Assembly (NCBI RefSeq): GCF_027111355.2
Contig: NZ_CP114291.2
Location: 2,976,001-3,040,000, forward strand
Origin: Flavobacterium eburneipallidum
GTDB taxonomy: Bacteria; Bacteroidota; Bacteroidia; Flavobacteriales; Flavobacteriaceae
Direction: 5' to 3'
DNA: 64,000 bases
Under the pieces are notes generated by a model. It was not told where the DNA came from. It saw only the letters and a list, made by a program, of their open reading frames with translations, and made no database searches. Made by a program: the position numbers and the translations under genes. This document shows positions 42,918-52,291 of the stretch, in pieces (within the stretch, counting starts at the first letter, position 1; each line of letters opens with the position of its first letter).

Positions 42918-44788
42918 AATGCAAATTTTTTGTCTAAATCTTCCACACGCATCGTGATGAAAGTAGGTTTATGAAATGGAGAAACATTGGGATCTTTGCA
43001 AGCAAATAAGCCGTTGACCAAATTCTCTTGTTCTTTTTGGGTTAAATAAGTTCCAGTTTTTACCGCCAAACTTCGCGCCATCGATTTCGCAATCGTATCA
43101 TTCTGACTGAAACTGCTTTCTGGAATTCCGTCCTGCAAATCGCTCAACAATTGTTCTAAAACTATAGATGCTTCACTCTCGGAAACATTGACTGGCAATC
43201 CCGAAATAACCACGTTATCTGCATTGATTTCTTCAAAAACAAAACCAGTGTTTGTCAATGACGGTTTCAATTCGGTTATTAATTGCATCTCTCCAACAGA
43301 AAAATACAAATGTAACGGAAATAACAATTGCTGACTTGAGGCCAAATTAACCGTGATATTCGTCAAAAATTGTTCATACAAAATGCGTTGGTGCGCCCTT
43401 TGCTGATCTACTATTATCATTCCTGATTTGATGGGATTGACAATGTATTTTTTATGAATTTGATGGGTTTTATGAACAGCTTGTTCCACTTCTTCGCCAT
43501 CAAATAATGAAGAAGTTACGGTATCATTTTCAAATACAACTTCATTTTCGAATGAAACAGTTTCCAATTCCTGCGTATCTTGTTTTAAACCTACGTACAA
43601 ACTTTCCCAACTTGGTGTTGGTTCTGATTTTCTATAATTCGAACTGGAATTCGAATAATGTTTATTTGGTTTGTCTTCTTCTGCAAAAGGATTGAAATTA
43701 CCATCTACCTGAATTGTGGGTGTTGAAACGGCAACATCTTTATAATGATAAGGCGTATCCAAATTCGAATCTCGCTCAAAATCCAAAACAGGTGCTACAT
43801 TAAATTGTCCCAAACTGTGTTTTATCGAAGCCCGTAAAATAGCATACAAAGCCGATTCATCATCAAACTTAATTTCCGTTTTAGTGGGATGAATATTAAT
43901 ATCAATCGAATTCGGTGGCACTTGCAGGTAGAGGAAATAACTCGGTTGTGAACCGTCTTTCAACAATCCGTCGTAAGCAGCCATAACAGCGTGATGCAGA
44001 TAACCACTTTTAATAAAACGATCGTTTACAAAGAAAAACTGTTCTCCTCTACTCTTTTTGGCAAACTCGGGTTTGCAGACAAATCCCTGAACATTTACAA
44101 TTTCTGTTTCTTCGTCAACAGGAACTAATTTTTCATTGGTTTTACCCGAAAAAATGCTAACAATTCGATGTCTAAAACTTGAAGCTTGCAAATTGAACAT
44201 TTCGCTTCCATTGTGATAAAAAGTAAAATAAATTTGCGGATGTGCCAAAGCCACTCGTTGAAATTCATCCACAATATGGCGGTATTCCACTATATCCGAT
44301 TTCAGGAAATTACGTCGAGCAGGAATATTAAAAAACAAATTTTTAACCGCAAATGAAGTTCCTTTGGGTAAAACTGCCATTTCCTGCGAGACAAATTTAC
44401 TGCCTTCAATAACAATATGCGTTCCTAATTCTTCCTGATCTTGTTTGGTTTTCATTTCCACGTGAGCAATCGCAGCAATGGATGCCAATGCTTCGCCACG
44501 AAAACCTTTGGTATGCAACGAAAATAAATCTTCCGCTTGACGGATTTTTGAAGTGGCGTGACGCTCAAAACACAAACGAGCATCGGTAACACTCATTCCT
44601 TTTCCGTTATCAATCACTTGAACTAACGATTTTCCAGCGTCTTTCAGTATTAATTTAATGTCGTTTGCACCTGCATCAACGGCATTTTCAAGCAATTCCT
44701 TCACCACCGAAGCAGGTCGCTGAACGACTTCTCCAGCGGCTATTTGATTGGCAACGTGATCAGGAAGTAATTGAATGATACTCGACAT
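42914..44788 (-). CDS. mutL: DNA mismatch repair protein MutL, endonuclease motif degenerate
   Basis: This is the 624-aa MutL ATPase, which couples mismatch recognition by MutS to strand removal. The N-terminal GHKL domain is intact: ELLENAVDAGA, DNGKGM, TKGFRGEALASI. The C-terminal domain is recognisable but its nuclease motifs differ from the canonical ones: DQQRAHQRILYE in place of DQHAxxExxxxE, SMARSLAVKTG in place of the ACxAAIKAG-type motif, and VSPFHKPTF where CPHGRP is expected. The metal-binding Cys and His positions are therefore missing. The rhomboid gene is translationally coupled downstream. Confidence 0.96.
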   Translation of the reverse strand: MSSIIQLLPDHVANQIAAGEVVQRPASVVKELLENAVDAGANDIKLILKDAGKSLVQVIDNGKGMSVTDARLCFERHATSKIRQAEDLFSLHTKGFRGEALASIAAIAHVEMKTKQDQEELGTHIVIEGSKFVSQEMAVLPKGTSFAVKNLFFNIPARRNFLKSDIVEYRHIVDEFQRVALAHPQIYFTFYHNGSEMFNLQASSFRHRIVSIFSGKTNEKLVPVDEETEIVNVQGFVCKPEFAKKSRGEQFFFVNDRFIKSGYLHHAVMAAYDGLLKDGSQPSYFLYLQVPPNSIDINIHPTKTEIKFDDESALYAILRASIKHSLGQFNVAPVLDFERDSNLDTPYHYKDVAVSTPTIQVDGNFNPFAEEDKPNKHYSNSSSNYRKSEPTPSWESLYVGLKQDTQELETVSFENEVVFENDTVTSSLFDGEEVEQAVHKTHQIHKKYIVNPIKSGMIIVDQQRAHQRILYEQFLTNITVNLASSQQLLFPLHLYFSVGEMQLITELKPSLTNTGFVFEEINADNVVISGLPVNVSESEASIVLEQLLSDLQDGIPESSFSQNDTIAKSMARSLAVKTGTYLTQKEQENLVNGLFACKDPNVSPFHKPTFITMRVEDLDKKFAL

Positions 44789-44930
44789 TTTATTAGTATT
44801 CAGTGTTCAGAAATTAGTATTCAGTAAAAAACCGACGGTGAGCAAATTTAAGGAATTTCTACTGGGATTACTACCTAAATTATTCACAAAAAACCACTGT
44901 ACTATAAAATAAACATCTTTTAATTTTAAC

Positions 44931-45065
44931 CATATAAGTCATTTAAGCTAACCAAATTAGATAATTAAAAGTAAAAATAAGTTTAAAAAAGGTTTGTAAA
45001 TGACTTTACTTAAATGAACTATTAATTTCATTTAACTCAAACTAAAGACTTAAATGACTTATATG
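44931..45065. repeat. Intergenic element with 17-bp perfect inverted repeats
   Basis: CATATAAGTCATTTAAG (44931-44947) and its exact complement CTTAAATGACTTATATG (45049-45065) bracket about 100 bp of AT-rich DNA that contains a further, weaker copy (AATGACTTTACTTAAATGAA, about 44998-45017). It occupies much of the 380-bp gap between mutL and ribH. The rest of that gap holds the ribH terminator and, next to mutL, a short GTATTCAGTGTTCAG repeat. Confidence 0.65.
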
Positions 45066-45115
45066 TTTTGATAATTTATACATGTAAATATTGTTTGTTG
45101 TATAATTAGCAACAA

Positions 45116-45148
45116 AAAACCTATACCATCAAAAACAGTATAGGTTTT
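45116..45148 (-). terminator. Terminator after ribH
   Basis: AAAACCTATAC / GTATAGGTTTT, an 11-bp perfect stem with an 11-nt loop, is followed on the minus strand by T residues. It lies 20 bp after the ribH stop. Confidence 0.88.
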
Positions 45149-45168
45149 ATAAAATTGTGCTCTTTATT

Positions 45169-45738
45169 TTATTCTTCCAACAACGGCTGACCTTCAATTT
45201 GCAAGGTTCCACCAGACAATAATTGTGGATTTTTAAATTGATGACTAAAAGAAGCTTGCTGTCTTAAATACGCCATTTTGATAGCAGCAATCGCCGCTTC
45301 TGTTCCTTTGTTTCCGTGAATTCCTCCACTTCTATCAATAGATTGTTGCATCGTATTATCCGTCAAAACACAAAAGATAACTGGGATATCCGTTTGAACA
45401 TTCAAATCTTTAATCCCTTGTGTAACGCCTTCACACACAAAATCAAAATGCTTGGTTTGTCCTTGAATCACACAACCAATAACAATTACAGCATCTACAT
45501 TTTGGGTTTGCAACATTTTTTTTGCTCCGTAAATGAGTTCAAAACTTCCAGGAACATTCCATCGAATGATGTGTTCTGCAGGAACTTCGTTTTCTAAAAG
45601 TCCTGTAATTGCACCATTAAAAAGCCCCTCGGTTATAGTATCATTCCACTCTGAAACAACAATCCCAAATCGAAAATTTTTCGCATCTGGGATTGAATTT
45701 TTATCGTATTCGGATAAGTTTTTATTTATCGTAGCCAT
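45169..45738 (-). CDS. ribH: 6,7-dimethyl-8-ribityllumazine synthase
   Basis: This 189-aa enzyme makes lumazine, the direct precursor of riboflavin, and forms 60-mer or pentamer shells. Key motifs are VSEWNDTITEGL (substrate loop), WNVPGSFEL, GCVIQGQTKHFDFVCEGVTQG with the catalytic His, and GNKGTEAAIAAI. The C-terminal tail (SHQFKNPQLLSGGTLQIEGQ) is longer than in most members. It follows the TPR protein gene on the same strand across an 82-bp hairpin-rich gap. Confidence 0.96.
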   Translation of the reverse strand: MATINKNLSEYDKNSIPDAKNFRFGIVVSEWNDTITEGLFNGAITGLLENEVPAEHIIRWNVPGSFELIYGAKKMLQTQNVDAVIVIGCVIQGQTKHFDFVCEGVTQGIKDLNVQTDIPVIFCVLTDNTMQQSIDRSGGIHGNKGTEAAIAAIKMAYLRQQASFSHQFKNPQLLSGGTLQIEGQPLLEE

Positions 45739-45759
45739 ATTTTTTTAGTTTTCAGTGTT

Positions 45760-45816
45760 CAGTAGCAGTATTCAGTATCAGAGTAAACTGCCAACTGCTA
45801 CTGATAACTGAATACT
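45760..45816. repeat. Hairpin with two competing pairings between the TPR gene and ribH
   Basis: CAGTAGCAGT (45760-45769) is complementary to ACTGCTACTG (45794-45803). AGTATTCAGTATCAG (45767-45781) pairs, with one bulge, with CTGATAACTGAATACT (45801-45816). The two stems overlap, so they exclude each other. The CAGTGTTCAG/GTATTCAGT words also occur before mutL (about 44806-44827), which marks a dispersed repeat family. Confidence 0.5.
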
Positions 45817-45820
45817 ATTT

Positions 45821-46603
45821 TTATTGTGCTAATCCTATTAAAGCATCCACTGAAGCCGCTTCTGGAGAATCCTCGAAATTGTCTTTAATATCGGTAAAAT
45901 ATTTTAAGGCATCTTCTTTATTTCCTAAAGCCAAAGCAGTTTTACCAGCTTTCATCAAGAATCGTGGAGTAGTAAAATCATTTTTATTTGATTCTGCTGC
46001 TTTGATGTAAAATTCTAGTGCTTCTTTTTGTTCATTTTTTTGAGAATGAGCATCTCCAATAGCTCCAGTTGCCAAAGCACTTAAAATAACATCTTCTGTT
46101 TTGAATTTTTCTAAATAATCAATTGCTTCCGCATATTTACCTGTATTCAAATAAGCGATACCTGCATAATAATTAGCTAAATTTCCAGCATCTGTTCCTG
46201 AATATTTATCAGCAATATCAACAAAACCGAATTTTCCTTCGGCACCTTTCAATGACAATTTATATAATGAATCACTTGCAACACCATCTGTAGCTTGTTG
46301 GAAATATTGTTGCGCTTGATACATTTCGGTAGCAGCTTCGTCTTCTTTTGGTGCTGCAACAAATTTTTGATACGCTAAATATCCAACTAAAGTTAATGCA
46401 ATTGCACCAACAACACCAATAATAACATTTTGATTTTTGGCAACAAAGTCTTCGGTTTTAGAAGCCGTTTCGTCTAATGCAGTAAAAACACCAGCTGTTG
46501 TACTATCTTTTTCAAGAATCTCTACGTCTTGAGTAGCTTCAACAACTTCTTTTACTTCTTTTTCTTTTGGTGTTTTATATCCTCTTTTATTATAAGTAGC
46601 CAT
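45821..46603 (-). CDS. Membrane-anchored TPR protein (YfgM-like)
   Basis: This 260-aa protein has a charged cytosolic N-terminus (residues 1-60), one membrane helix (about 61-80, VIIGVVGAIALTLVGYLAYQ) and three to four TPR-like helix pairs outside the membrane (GNLANYYAGIAYLNTGKYAEA, SQKNEQKEALEFYIKAAES). YfgM/BamD-like roles in envelope chaperoning are suggested by the layout only. It is divergent from recF. Confidence 0.82.
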   Translation of the reverse strand: MATYNKRGYKTPKEKEVKEVVEATQDVEILEKDSTTAGVFTALDETASKTEDFVAKNQNVIIGVVGAIALTLVGYLAYQKFVAAPKEDEAATEMYQAQQYFQQATDGVASDSLYKLSLKGAEGKFGFVDIADKYSGTDAGNLANYYAGIAYLNTGKYAEAIDYLEKFKTEDVILSALATGAIGDAHSQKNEQKEALEFYIKAAESNKNDFTTPRFLMKAGKTALALGNKEDALKYFTDIKDNFEDSPEAASVDALIGLAQ

Positions 46604-46747
46604 TTAATTTTTAATTTAGTGAACGGCAAAAATATAATTTTTATTCAAATCTAAAACCTCTTTTATCGATATTTTTCAATAATTTGCACCCACTTAAAAA
46701 AAACATTTCTTCAGTAGCAAGTTTCTCAATACCAGTAAGCCTTACCA

Positions 46748-47827
46748 ATGTATTTAAAAAAGATTTCCTTATTCAATTACAAGAATTTTTCAGAAGCTGA
46801 TTTCGAATTTGTGACTAAAATAAATTGTTTTGTGGGCAAAAACGGAATTGGAAAGACCAATGTATTGGATGCAATCTACCATTTGTCTTACGGAAAAAGT
46901 TATTTCAATCCTTTGGCGGTTCAAAACATCAAACACGGGGAAGAATTTTTCGTTATTGATGGCGAATTTGATATTAAGGAAAGAAACGAACAAATCGTTT
47001 GTAGCCTCAAAAAAGGACAGAAAAAAATCCTGAAACGCAACGGAAAAGTGTATGATAAATTCTCGGAACACGTTGGTTTTATTCCACTAGTCATCATCTC
47101 GCCAGCCGACCGAGATTTGATTATAGAAGGCAGCGAAACCCGCAGAAAATTTATGGACAGCGTAATTTCGCAATTGGATTCGCAGTATTTAAGGCAAATC
47201 ATTCAATACCAAAAAGTGATGAGCCAGCGCAATGCTTTATTGAAATACTTTGCCTTGAACCATGTTTTCGAAAATGACACCTTATCTATATATAATGAGC
47301 AATTGGATAGTTTTGCAAAATATATTTTCGAAAAACGAAAAGAATTTATCGAGCAGTTTATTCCTATTTTCAACACACATCATCAAGCCATAACGGGTTC
47401 GCAAGAAACGGTGCAATTGGTATATGAAAGTCATTTATTCGAAAACAATCTGCTAACGCTTTTAGAGCAAAACATCAACAAAGACAGAGCCTTACATTAC
47501 ACAAGCGTTGGGATTCACAAAGATGACCTATCGTTTGAAATTGATCATTATCCCATCAAGAAATTCGGATCACAAGGACAACAAAAATCATTTTTAATTG
47601 CTTTGAAACTAGCGCAATTTGAATTCATAAAAAATCAATGTGGATTGAAACCTATTCTGCTTTTTGATGATATTTTTGACAAATTAGACGAAAATAGAGT
47701 AGCCAAAATTATTGAAATGGTGAATAGCGATACCTTTGGTCAACTGTTTATTTCGGATACCCATCCTGAGCGAACAGAAAACATTGTAAAATCAACCCAT
47801 CAGACGTATAAAATTTTTAACTTGTGA
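46748..47827 (+). CDS. recF: DNA replication and repair protein RecF
   Basis: This 359-aa SMC-like ATPase loads RecA at gaps with RecO and RecR. It has Walker [10 protein letters not shown] (residues 29-37), a short coiled-coil arm, the signature [17 protein letters not shown] and Walker [13 protein letters not shown]. Length and order fit the family. A TAATTTG -7-like word lies at 46680-46686. It is followed 18 bp later by a DUF2461 gene. Confidence 0.96.
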   Translation: MYLKKISLFNYKNFSEADFEFVTKINCFVGKNGIGKTNVLDAIYHLSYGKSYFNPLAVQNIKHGEEFFVIDGEFDIKERNEQIVCSLKKGQKKILKRNGKVYDKFSEHVGFIPLVIISPADRDLIIEGSETRRKFMDSVISQLDSQYLRQIIQYQKVMSQRNALLKYFALNHVFENDTLSIYNEQLDSFAKYIFEKRKEFIEQFIPIFNTHHQAITGSQETVQLVYESHLFENNLLTLLEQNINKDRALHYTSVGIHKDDLSFEIDHYPIKKFGSQGQQKSFLIALKLAQFEFIKNQCGLKPILLFDDIFDKLDENRVAKIIEMVNSDTFGQLFISDTHPERTENIVKSTHQTYKIFNL

Positions 47828-47845
47828 TTTTAAATCTAAACCAAT

Positions 47846-48520
47846 ATGCTTTCAAAAGACAGTTTACAATTTCTCGATGATTTAAAAGCCAACAACAATC
47901 GCGATTGGTTTTTGGAGAACAAAAAACGATACGAAGTTTTCAAAAAAGACTACCACAAATTGGTTGGCGATTTTCTGGATATTATGAAACCGCTCGATCC
48001 TTCATTGGAAATGCTAGAAGTCAAAAACTGTACTTTTAGAATCAATCGGGACATTCGATTTTCTAAAGACAAATCACCTTACAAAGACCACATTGGCGTT
48101 TGGATTTCAAGTGATTCTAAAGGAATGAATCGTTCTGGATATTATGTTCATATCGCCAGAACAGGCAGTTTTATTGCTGGCGGATTCTATTGTCCCGAGG
48201 CCGATGATTTGAAAAAAGTGCGTAAAGAAATTGCTTTTTTCCATGATGATTTAGAAGAAATTATAAATAATAAAAACTTTCAAAAAGAATTTGGTGATTT
48301 TGACCGCAACGAAAAAAACTTGCTTAAAAATCCCCCAAGAGGCTACGAAAAAGATCATCCTGCTATTGAATTTCTGAAATTGAAAAGTTTTGAAACTTCG
48401 CAAAAATTTGACTTCGAAGAAGTTTTGGCAGCAGATTTCGTAGCTAAAATGAGTAAAAAATTAATCGTTTTGAAGCCCTTAAACGATTTTATCAACCGAG
48501 CCTTAACATCCGAAGATTAA
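47846..48520 (+). CDS. DUF2461 family protein
   Basis: This 224-aa protein opens with the family pattern LQFLDDLKANNNRDWFLENK and has FRINRDIRFSKDKSPYKDHI and GGFYCPEADDLKKVRKEI, all hallmarks of DUF2461 (TIGR02453). It is soluble and cytosolic, of normal length. The function is unknown. Genes recF, this one, the glycosyltransferase and asnB follow each other with gaps of 18, 10 and 2 bp, so they are probably one transcript. Confidence 0.93.
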   Translation: MLSKDSLQFLDDLKANNNRDWFLENKKRYEVFKKDYHKLVGDFLDIMKPLDPSLEMLEVKNCTFRINRDIRFSKDKSPYKDHIGVWISSDSKGMNRSGYYVHIARTGSFIAGGFYCPEADDLKKVRKEIAFFHDDLEEIINNKNFQKEFGDFDRNEKNLLKNPPRGYEKDHPAIEFLKLKSFETSQKFDFEEVLAADFVAKMSKKLIVLKPLNDFINRALTSED

Positions 48521-48530
48521 TTCAACAACA

Positions 48531-49598
48531 ATGGAAAAACGCAAGATCCTTTTTCTAGGAGAAACCTACCGAGCCGATGCCATTACTTGGATGAATGGTT
48601 TAAAGGAATTTGGCGATTTTGAAATTATTACTTGGGAGCTCCAATCACCAAGCAATACTTTTCTCAATCGTTTATGTCGAATATTAGAATTCAGCACTGC
48701 CATTTTTCAAATAAAAAAAATTATACAAAAACACCATCCTGATATGGTTATTGCCGAAAGAACAACTAGTTACGGCTTTCTAGCAGCTTTATCAGGTGTA
48801 AAATCGGTGGCCATCGCCCAACAAGGAAAAACAGATTTATGGCCTGAAAACTCCATGCTCTATCCACTCAAAAAAGCGATACAAAATTATGCTTTCAAAA
48901 AAGCCTCTTTAATTCACGCTTGGGGACCAGTGATGACTATATCGATGCAAAAAGCCAATGTTGATATGAATAAAGTTTTGGTGTTACCAAAGGGAATCGA
49001 TTTAGAACAATTTAGAAACAAAAAACATTTTTCTACAGAAAAAATAACAGCAATAGTAACCCGATCATTGATGCCTGAATACCGACACAATGATATACTT
49101 CAAGCCTTTGGAATTTTAAACCAAAAAGGGATTGATTTCGTACTTACAATTGTAGGTGATGGAAAACTTTTGCCTACATTACAAGAATTAGCAGTAAAAT
49201 TGAAGATAGAAAACAAAGTGATTTTTACAGGTAGAATTCCTAACACTAAATTACCCGAACTATTGCATCAAGCTGATTTTTATATCAGTATGCCCGTAAC
49301 CGAAGGGGTTTCGGCTTCTTTATTTGAAGCAATGGCGTCCAATTGTTATCCTGTTGTAACTGATATTCCGGGAAATCAAAGCTGGATCACGCATCGTAAA
49401 AACGGTCAATTAATTACCATTGGCGATACTGAAATGCTAGCCAATGAAATCCTTTGGGCATTCGAAAATGAAGAACTCCGAAAAGAAGCCATCCTTAAAA
49501 ACAGAAAATTTGTGGAAGAAAATGCCGATTACAACACCAATATGAGTATCATTTCAGACAAATACCATGAGTTAATTAACACCGCCAAAAACTATTAG
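48531..49598 (+). CDS. Glycosyltransferase family 4 protein
   Basis: This 355-aa GT-B enzyme has an N-terminal domain with FLGETYRADAITWMNGL, a hinge with LVLPKGIDLEQF (about 155), and a donor-binding C-terminal domain with VTEGVSASLFEAMASNCYPV (about 258-277), in which EGVSASLFEAMA holds the family Glu pair. It likely builds a surface glycan. It is 2 bp from asnB. Confidence 0.9.
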   Translation: MEKRKILFLGETYRADAITWMNGLKEFGDFEIITWELQSPSNTFLNRLCRILEFSTAIFQIKKIIQKHHPDMVIAERTTSYGFLAALSGVKSVAIAQQGKTDLWPENSMLYPLKKAIQNYAFKKASLIHAWGPVMTISMQKANVDMNKVLVLPKGIDLEQFRNKKHFSTEKITAIVTRSLMPEYRHNDILQAFGILNQKGIDFVLTIVGDGKLLPTLQELAVKLKIENKVIFTGRIPNTKLPELLHQADFYISMPVTEGVSASLFEAMASNCYPVVTDIPGNQSWITHRKNGQLITIGDTEMLANEILWAFENEELRKEAILKNRKFVEENADYNTNMSIISDKYHELINTAKNY

Positions 49599-49600
49599 TC

Positions 49601-51448
49601 ATGTGTGGAATTAATGGTATTTTGCATTTACAGTCGCAACAAAAAGTGGACGAACGCATTTTAACCAAGATGCGAGATTCGCTAGAACATCGTGGTCCTG
49701 ATGACAAGGGATTATTTATAGAAAACAACGTCGGTTTAGGACATCGAAGACTCTCTATCCTAGATATTTCGACTGCTGGGCACCAACCATTCCTCTCGGA
49801 TAACGGTCGTTATATTATGGTGTACAATGGCGAAATATACAATTTCAAAGACTTTTATCCAGAACTAAAAGCTAACGGATTTGATATAAAAACCAGTTCT
49901 GACACCGAGGTTTTATTAAAATTATTTGAGTTGTATGGAACAAAAATGCTCCACCGACTCAACGGAATGTTTGCCTTTGTAATTTGGGATAAAAAGGAAC
50001 GAAAACTAACCGCAGTTCGAGATCGAATGGGTGTCAAACCTTTGTACTATTCTTTTTACAACGAAACTTTCTATTTTGCTTCCGAACAAAAAGCCCTTTT
50101 CACGGCTGGAGTTCCTTTAAAAATGGCGCAAAACGGAATGGAAGAATACATTTTTAACCGATTTGTAGCAGGAGAAAATACATTATACGAAAACGTAAAA
50201 AAAGTAATTCCTGGACACATTGTAACCATTTCCGAAAGTGGAAAAATTACGCATGAAAAATGGTGGGATTTGAAAACTGAAATTCAAAACCAGCCTAAAA
50301 TCAAAAATCCTGTAGAATGGTTCAGAGAAACTTTTGACGATTCGATAAAATTACGAATGGTGAGCGATGTTCCTGTTGGTGTTTTGTTGAGCGGTGGTTT
50401 GGATTCTTCCTCAATTTTAGCGTCTTTGAATCAACAAAAGTTCAAGGATATTCAAACTTTTAATATTGGTTTCAAAGAAAAAGAACACAACGAATCGCAT
50501 CTGGCAAAAATGATGGCGGATAAATTCGATTATGGTTTTCACACCATGCAACTGGAAGACAATTCGCTTTTTGAAAAACTGGTGAGTTCCACTTATTTTC
50601 AAGATGAACCGATAATGCACTTGAGCGAACCGCACATTTTAGCACTTTCGCAATTGGCAAAACCATCGGTAAAAGTATTGCTATCAGGCGAAGGTGCCGA
50701 TGAATTAATGGGTGGTTATGTGCGATACAAAGCCTTGAAATACCCGTCTTTATTGAATTCGATTGCAACGATTAGCAATTTAGATTTTTTTGCGAAGAAA
50801 CCTCGATATGAGAAACTGGCTCGCTATGCTCAAATAAAAAATCCAAATGATTTAATTTTATTCAACGGTTGCAATATTTACCCCAATGATATTGCCCAAC
50901 ATTATGGCATAATAAATACTCCCAAAAACGAATATCGAAATCAAATTCTTGAAGATGCAAAATCGTTGTATCCCAATAATTTAAGAAGGCAAGCTTTGTA
51001 TTTTGACCAGCACACCTATTTGTGTTCATTACTCGACCGAAACGACCGTTGTACTATGGGAGCTTCTATTGAATGCAGAGAACCTTTTCTAGATTCGAGG
51101 CTGATTACTGGTTTAGGTTCACTAGAAGACAAATGGCTTTTTACTGGTAAAAAATGGAAATACATCCTAAAATCAGCAATGCAAGAACGTTTACCCGAAG
51201 AAATTTTGAATTTTAAAAAAGTAGGATTGAGTGTTCCTTGGGGTGATTATTTAGTAAAAAGTCCTGGATTCAGTAATGAATTAGAATCATTTTCTAAAAG
51301 TGATTTATTTCAAATTTCTTATTTCGAAAGTATTGATTCCAAAAAATTGGTTTTGAATTTAAGAAAAGGCGAAACCAAGATGATTCCTTACATTATGCCA
51401 CTTTTTATGATGCATATTTGGCTAAAAACCTATAAAGACAAATTTTAA
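49601..51448 (+). CDS. asnB: Asparagine synthase (glutamine-hydrolysing)
   Basis: This 615-aa enzyme has a class II glutaminase domain that starts with catalytic Cys2 (MCGINGILHL) and includes LEHRGPDDKG and VYNGEIYNF. The synthetase domain has the ATP pyrophosphatase loop VLLSGGLDSSSILASL (about 255-270) and LSGEGADELMGGY. It converts Asp, Gln and ATP to Asn. Because it stands directly behind a glycosyltransferase, it may instead amidate a glycan carboxyl group, a role known for asnB-like genes in polysaccharide clusters. Both readings are open. Confidence 0.93.
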   Translation: MCGINGILHLQSQQKVDERILTKMRDSLEHRGPDDKGLFIENNVGLGHRRLSILDISTAGHQPFLSDNGRYIMVYNGEIYNFKDFYPELKANGFDIKTSSDTEVLLKLFELYGTKMLHRLNGMFAFVIWDKKERKLTAVRDRMGVKPLYYSFYNETFYFASEQKALFTAGVPLKMAQNGMEEYIFNRFVAGENTLYENVKKVIPGHIVTISESGKITHEKWWDLKTEIQNQPKIKNPVEWFRETFDDSIKLRMVSDVPVGVLLSGGLDSSSILASLNQQKFKDIQTFNIGFKEKEHNESHLAKMMADKFDYGFHTMQLEDNSLFEKLVSSTYFQDEPIMHLSEPHILALSQLAKPSVKVLLSGEGADELMGGYVRYKALKYPSLLNSIATISNLDFFAKKPRYEKLARYAQIKNPNDLILFNGCNIYPNDIAQHYGIINTPKNEYRNQILEDAKSLYPNNLRRQALYFDQHTYLCSLLDRNDRCTMGASIECREPFLDSRLITGLGSLEDKWLFTGKKWKYILKSAMQERLPEEILNFKKVGLSVPWGDYLVKSPGFSNELESFSKSDLFQISYFESIDSKKLVLNLRKGETKMIPYIMPLFMMHIWLKTYKDKF

Positions 51449-51499
51449 TACTTACATTTGAATCAAGAATTAACCCCAAATTAATTTTAAAGATATCAA

Positions 51500-52180
51500 A
51501 TGATTTTTTTCAATTTTAAACCTACGAGGAAACATATTGAAATTTTTGAACAAAATGTTGCAGAATTTTTAAAAAATGATTTCCCAAAAATTAAAGAGGC
51601 TCTAGCATTATCCTCTGATTTTCATTCGATACAATTCCCTAAAAAGCCTAGTGGAATATACATTTCTCGTGGTCAACAAGAAAGAATTCCTCTTGAGTAC
51701 AAAATCAATTTTGATTTGTATGGATTGAAAGTATTCAATAAAAAAAACAAGCAATACGAAGAAATAATTTTATTTTACAACCAACATTTATTAACACTAA
51801 TTGAGACCAAAAATCCAAGGAATTTTCACAAAACTTATGATTTATATAAATTTCAAATTGGCGATCTAAAAACAAAAGAAATTAATTTTGAAAATCCCGA
51901 TAGAAAAATTACTTTAAAAATTCTGAAAGAGGTGTCAAAAGATAAATTAAAACAACTAGAAATAGAAAACACTTTTGAAATAGAAATCAACCAAAATTTA
52001 TACTACACTATTTTGAACATGAAAAATGGCAACTACATAGCTGTAGATAAAAGCGGAAAAGTATATCGCCTTAACCATCAACAGATTGAAAAAGTGAAAA
52101 AAATTTCAAACACAGTGGATGATTTTTTTGATTTATACCAAGGAAACAAATCAAATTTAGTACATATAATGAATCAATAA
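51500..52180 (+). CDS. Unknown protein with a SUKH-like C-terminal pattern
   Basis: This 226-aa soluble protein opens MIFFNFKPTRKHIEIFEQNV and has a middle part with a beta-strand pattern (IPLEYKINFDLYGLKVFNKK). The end, NGNYIAVDKSGKVYRLNHQQ followed by IEKVKKISNTVDDFFDLY, resembles the tail of SUKH/SMI1 immunity-type domains. I do not recognise it with certainty and see no toxin partner nearby. It lies 51 bp after asnB, at lower GC, between asnB and murB. Confidence 0.6.
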   Translation: MIFFNFKPTRKHIEIFEQNVAEFLKNDFPKIKEALALSSDFHSIQFPKKPSGIYISRGQQERIPLEYKINFDLYGLKVFNKKNKQYEEIILFYNQHLLTLIETKNPRNFHKTYDLYKFQIGDLKTKEINFENPDRKITLKILKEVSKDKLKQLEIENTFEIEINQNLYYTILNMKNGNYIAVDKSGKVYRLNHQQIEKVKKISNTVDDFFDLYQGNKSNLVHIMNQ

Positions 52181-52291
52181 GTATCAATTAAAAATCACGA
52201 ATTACGATGGAAATAATAATCCAATTGAAAACTAAAAAGGTATTATTAAATAATTGTAATTACTTAACTCCAAAAAAAGCACTTCCTAAAA

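Noticed and set aside
49601..51448. asnB as part of a glycan-modification cluster only
   Set aside because: The glutaminase and synthetase motifs are all standard, and one neighbouring glycosyltransferase is not enough to drop the asparagine synthase call.
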